Below, one piece after another: positions 62,015 to 64,000 of a stretch of 64,000 nt of DNA. Made by a program: the position numbers and the translations under genes. The notes under the pieces were generated by a model, which did no database searches, was not told where the DNA came from, and saw nothing but the letters and a program-made list of their open reading frames with translations. The DNA lies in NCBI GenBank assembly GCA_020632595.1, contig JACKFF010000017.1, forward strand, positions 13,825 to 77,824. The letters are read 5' to 3'. Each line of letters opens with the position of its first letter. The first letter of the stretch is position 1. Source of the stretch: Nitrospiraceae bacterium. GTDB taxonomy: Bacteria > Nitrospirota > Nitrospiria > Nitrospirales > UBA8639.

Positions 62015-63331
62015 TTACGCCACACGCAACTTGGACAGACGGTTGGTCACGCCGACTTTGACCGCCCGGTGAATGACCTCGGGGAAATCCGCCGGTAGGA
62101 CGCGTTCGATGGCTTCCAAGGCCTGCCCGGCTGTATCAGCCATTTTCTCAAGAGTCTCAAGTGCGAATCTTTTCGGCAGCCCCGCCCCTTCCACTGTCTG
62201 GATAAAATGCCGCCCGAGAATGTCGCCGATTCGGTAGTGCCGCTTGGTCCCGACCGACATGGCGAGCTTCATCTGCTTGCTTTCAATTTGACGCACTTCG
62301 AAGCTCGGCTGAGCGGTGAGGACGTCATACAGGGGCGTCAGGTGGTAACTGCCACCCGGACTGAGAAAAATGCTGAAATTTTTGGCGTGCCCGTCCGTCG
62401 CGCCAATGAGCCAGAAGAAGATTTGAGCCTTTAACACGGTTTCCTGGTCTTCAAGGGGGTGATCACTGCCCTTGAGCAGATCAAGCACTTCGATCATTCC
62501 CGGTCCGCCTTCACGTTGATATTTCCGGGTGGGCGGCACCGAGAGCGCCTGGCAACAATCCTCCTGCGGGAGCCGCAACAGTCGCTTGTCTTTTGTCCAA
62601 AGCCGGTCGAAGCGTTCGATTACAAGCGATTTCGTCTCTCCGAACGTGTAGATGTCCGCCCGGTTAACCGGCAGGCCAAACGCGGCCGCCAGTTTCAGGC
62701 AATAGAATTCATTCTCGACGCTATTTGAGAGGTCGAGTCCGTTCGGCAATCGGCCGATCTGTTTTTTAAAAATATGGGAGGTGGGTGTGGTGCCACGGGG
62801 TTTGAGCCATTTGCCCTTATGCCGAAGCAATGCGGTTTTTTCCTGCGCTCCGGCCAGTGATATCCGAAACGCATCATCACCGCTCAGACCCAAAGGGGTT
62901 TGCGCCAACCCGTTGAGGAGCATTTCAATGGCATTCTCATTGACGGGCTCCCCGGTGATCGTGGCGGAATCGTCGATCCCCTCCACGTTATCGTCCGCCC
63001 CGACAAATTGTAATGCCCCCACACACTCGCGGCCAATGGCAGCAAGCAGACTATAGGCATCGGTTCCGGCCGCTCCGACTCTTTCCGCAACCCGACGGCG
63101 CAATGCATCCGAATCCGGTAATAGATTCTCGAATACGGCGGCGACCGGCTCTCCTCTGTAGGCATCTTCACGCAAAGGGAGCGAGAGCGAGATCGGTAGG
63201 GCGTGCGGCCATCCTAACCAGTCGGGGTGGTATTGAAAGGCAATGGCTCCGCTTGTGGCCTTGTGGAGTTGACCGACCGGGCGATTGTTCAGCAGCACGT
63301 GCAATGCCGCATGCCGGCGGCTGCGGGCCAT
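62015..63331 (-). CDS. hipA: HipA-type serine/threonine kinase toxin
   Basis: 438 residues. The N-terminal couple_hipA-like domain (HVLLNNRPVGQLHKATSG) is followed by the kinase: ISLAGAQEKTALL (phosphate-binding and autophosphorylation loop), VIERFDRLW, QEDCCQAL, the catalytic GATDGHAKNFS and TPLYDVLTA with the metal-binding aspartate. HipA of E. coli phosphorylates glutamyl-tRNA synthetase and halts translation, giving persister cells; the target here is not known. The ATG overlaps the hipB stop by one base (TGATG), so the two are translated together. The codon use is GC-richer than the flanks, in line with transfer. Confidence 0.92.
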   Translation of the reverse strand: MARSRRHAALHVLLNNRPVGQLHKATSGAIAFQYHPDWLGWPHALPISLSLPLREDAYRGEPVAAVFENLLPDSDALRRRVAERVGAAGTDAYSLLAAIGRECVGALQFVGADDNVEGIDDSATITGEPVNENAIEMLLNGLAQTPLGLSGDDAFRISLAGAQEKTALLRHKGKWLKPRGTTPTSHIFKKQIGRLPNGLDLSNSVENEFYCLKLAAAFGLPVNRADIYTFGETKSLVIERFDRLWTKDKRLLRLPQEDCCQALSVPPTRKYQREGGPGMIEVLDLLKGSDHPLEDQETVLKAQIFFWLIGATDGHAKNFSIFLSPGGSYHLTPLYDVLTAQPSFEVRQIESKQMKLAMSVGTKRHYRIGDILGRHFIQTVEGAGLPKRFALETLEKMADTAGQALEAIERVLPADFPEVIHRAVKVGVTNRLSKLRVA

Positions 63332-63582
63332 CAGAAAATATCCTCGATATCAGCGGCGGTCCCCTTCGATCGCGGCGCGATTCGGAGCTCCAGATCGAGG
63401 ACGCTGAGCACCGTCAGAATCGTCTCCAGCGTCGCGGCCGGATTACCCGTCTCGATGAGGGATATCGTCGCCTGGCGCAATCCGGTCTTTTCCCCGAGCT
63501 GCGTCTGGCTCAAGCCGCGTTGCTTACGGGCCCGCCGGATCAGATTGCCGATCTGTTTCGGATTGCGTGCAAGGTCGGACAT
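63331..63582 (-). CDS. hipB: HipB-type antitoxin and repressor
   Basis: 83 residues with an XRE helix-turn-helix: IGNLIRRARKQRGLSQTQLG followed by EKTGLRQATISLIETGN. The tail has ILTVLSVLDLELRI, the usual dimer strand. HipB binds HipA and represses the operon. It precedes hipA as in classical hipBA. A perfect 11-bp inverted repeat lies 55-83 bases upstream of its start and is the likely operator. Confidence 0.92.
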   Translation of the reverse strand: MSDLARNPKQIGNLIRRARKQRGLSQTQLGEKTGLRQATISLIETGNPAATLETILTVLSVLDLELRIAPRSKGTAADIEDIF

Positions 63583-63636
63583 GTTTTTCCTCCACCCTAA
63601 TTATGCGCCAAAACGAATAAAATTACAATATTCTAA

Positions 63637-63665
63637 TTAACGTATAAGTATGGTTTATACGTTAA
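63637..63665 (-). promoter_or_regulatory. hipBA operator (inverted repeat)
   Basis: TTAACGTATAA and TTATACGTTAA form a perfect 11-bp inverted repeat with a 7-base spacer, upstream of hipB in AT-rich sequence. Confidence 0.7.
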
Positions 63666-63725
63666 AAAGAATAAATAGGCTGTTTCCCTAATTGGCATTT
63701 GTGGAGGCCGTTTGTAGGCAATCGG

Positions 63726-63810
63726 ATCAGAAAATTCGCTCTTTTGAACGGTGGGTTGTAAAAATGTCGCCTACCTAGACAACACCCTGTCCGAATGGAA
63801 GCAACGGAGG
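63726..63810 (+). pseudogene. Decayed 3' fragment of a rhodanese gene copy
   Basis: About 85 bases match the end of the rhodanese lipoprotein gene (61868-61955): shared blocks include AAATTCGCTCT, ACGGTGGG and TAAAAAT. The frame is broken (TAA inside) and no 5' part is present. Confidence 0.6.
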
Positions 63811-64000
63811 GAACAATATAACAATAAAAGTTGATTCTAAGAAATCATCCGAGTAAACGCCAAATGATTCAAATGATTTTTATGTCCTATAAAAATATTA
63901 AAAAAGGAAACCATTTTAAAAAAATGCTTCAAAGGCCAGTGACAATTTTTTATTAATGAATGATTTTATTTCAATTGTTCACGCAAAAACCTTATAAACC
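63811..64000. other. AT-rich end of window
   Basis: No gene or known element is visible in the last 190 bases. Confidence 0.4.

Noticed and set aside
1..64000. tRNA, rRNA, CRISPR arrays, integrases and transposases
   Set aside because: Looked for on both strands; none could be supported.

Overview
This is a bacterial chromosome segment with moderate base composition and mostly single-copy genes. The content fits a Nitrospirota (Nitrospira-like) chemolithotroph: many periplasmic c-type cytochromes, sulfite dehydrogenase, persulfide dioxygenase/rhodanese proteins, a hopanoid-type HpnA epimerase beside a prenyl synthase, and many exported proteins of unknown function. The lineage is inferred from gene content only. 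No rRNA, tRNA, CRISPR array, transposase or phage block was seen.

Layout. 0-6 kb: start of an exported protein (cut by the window edge), a UvrA that lacks the insertion domain, a tiny conserved protein, a coupled pair (PHD/RING-like zinc finger plus small membrane protein), ispA and hpnA. 6-15.7 kb: YvlD-type membrane protein, a GAF-GAF kinase without its phospho-acceptor histidine, a MidA methyltransferase, a zinc-ribbon gene behind a sigma54-type promoter, then an SLC13-type transporter, a K+ channel and a TauE exporter. 15.7-17.2 kb is gene-free and looks decayed. 17.2-36 kb is a redox and sulfur region on the minus strand: PAS-PAS kinase, tetraheme cytochrome, receiver protein, CoA-disulfide-reductase/rhodanese, pyruvate kinase, SorB and SorA, further cytochromes and exported proteins separated by decayed sequence, YgaP-like rhodanese, persulfide dioxygenase-rhodanese fusion, an NtrC-type activator and a cupredoxin. 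36-45 kb: selO, SDR, metallopeptidase, DUF1614, Sel1, DUF488, BON and HNH genes. 45-48 kb: a MITE-like repeat and a two-gene arginine-to-proline operon. 48-57 kb: HEAT and MBL genes, a LonN/ABC/SirB1 operon, an AttH-like protein, a BNR propeller and a broken outer-membrane gene. 57-64 kb: receiver, repeat-bearing lipoprotein, Sfp transferase, rhodanese lipoprotein and a hipBA module flanked by a decayed rhodanese copy.

The most informative regulatory signal is a 14-bp element, GTTAACACGTTAAC, found exactly twice upstream of genes. Each copy lies about 110-130 bp upstream of a sigma54 -24/-12 match: one for the receiver gene at 20.6 kb, one for the persulfide dioxygenase gene at 30.6 kb. The NtrC-type activator encoded next to the second copy is the obvious candidate to bind both. 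This suggests a sigma54 sulfur/redox regulon. Two more -24/-12 matches precede the zinc-ribbon gene at 11.1 kb and the tetraheme cytochrome at 18.9 kb.
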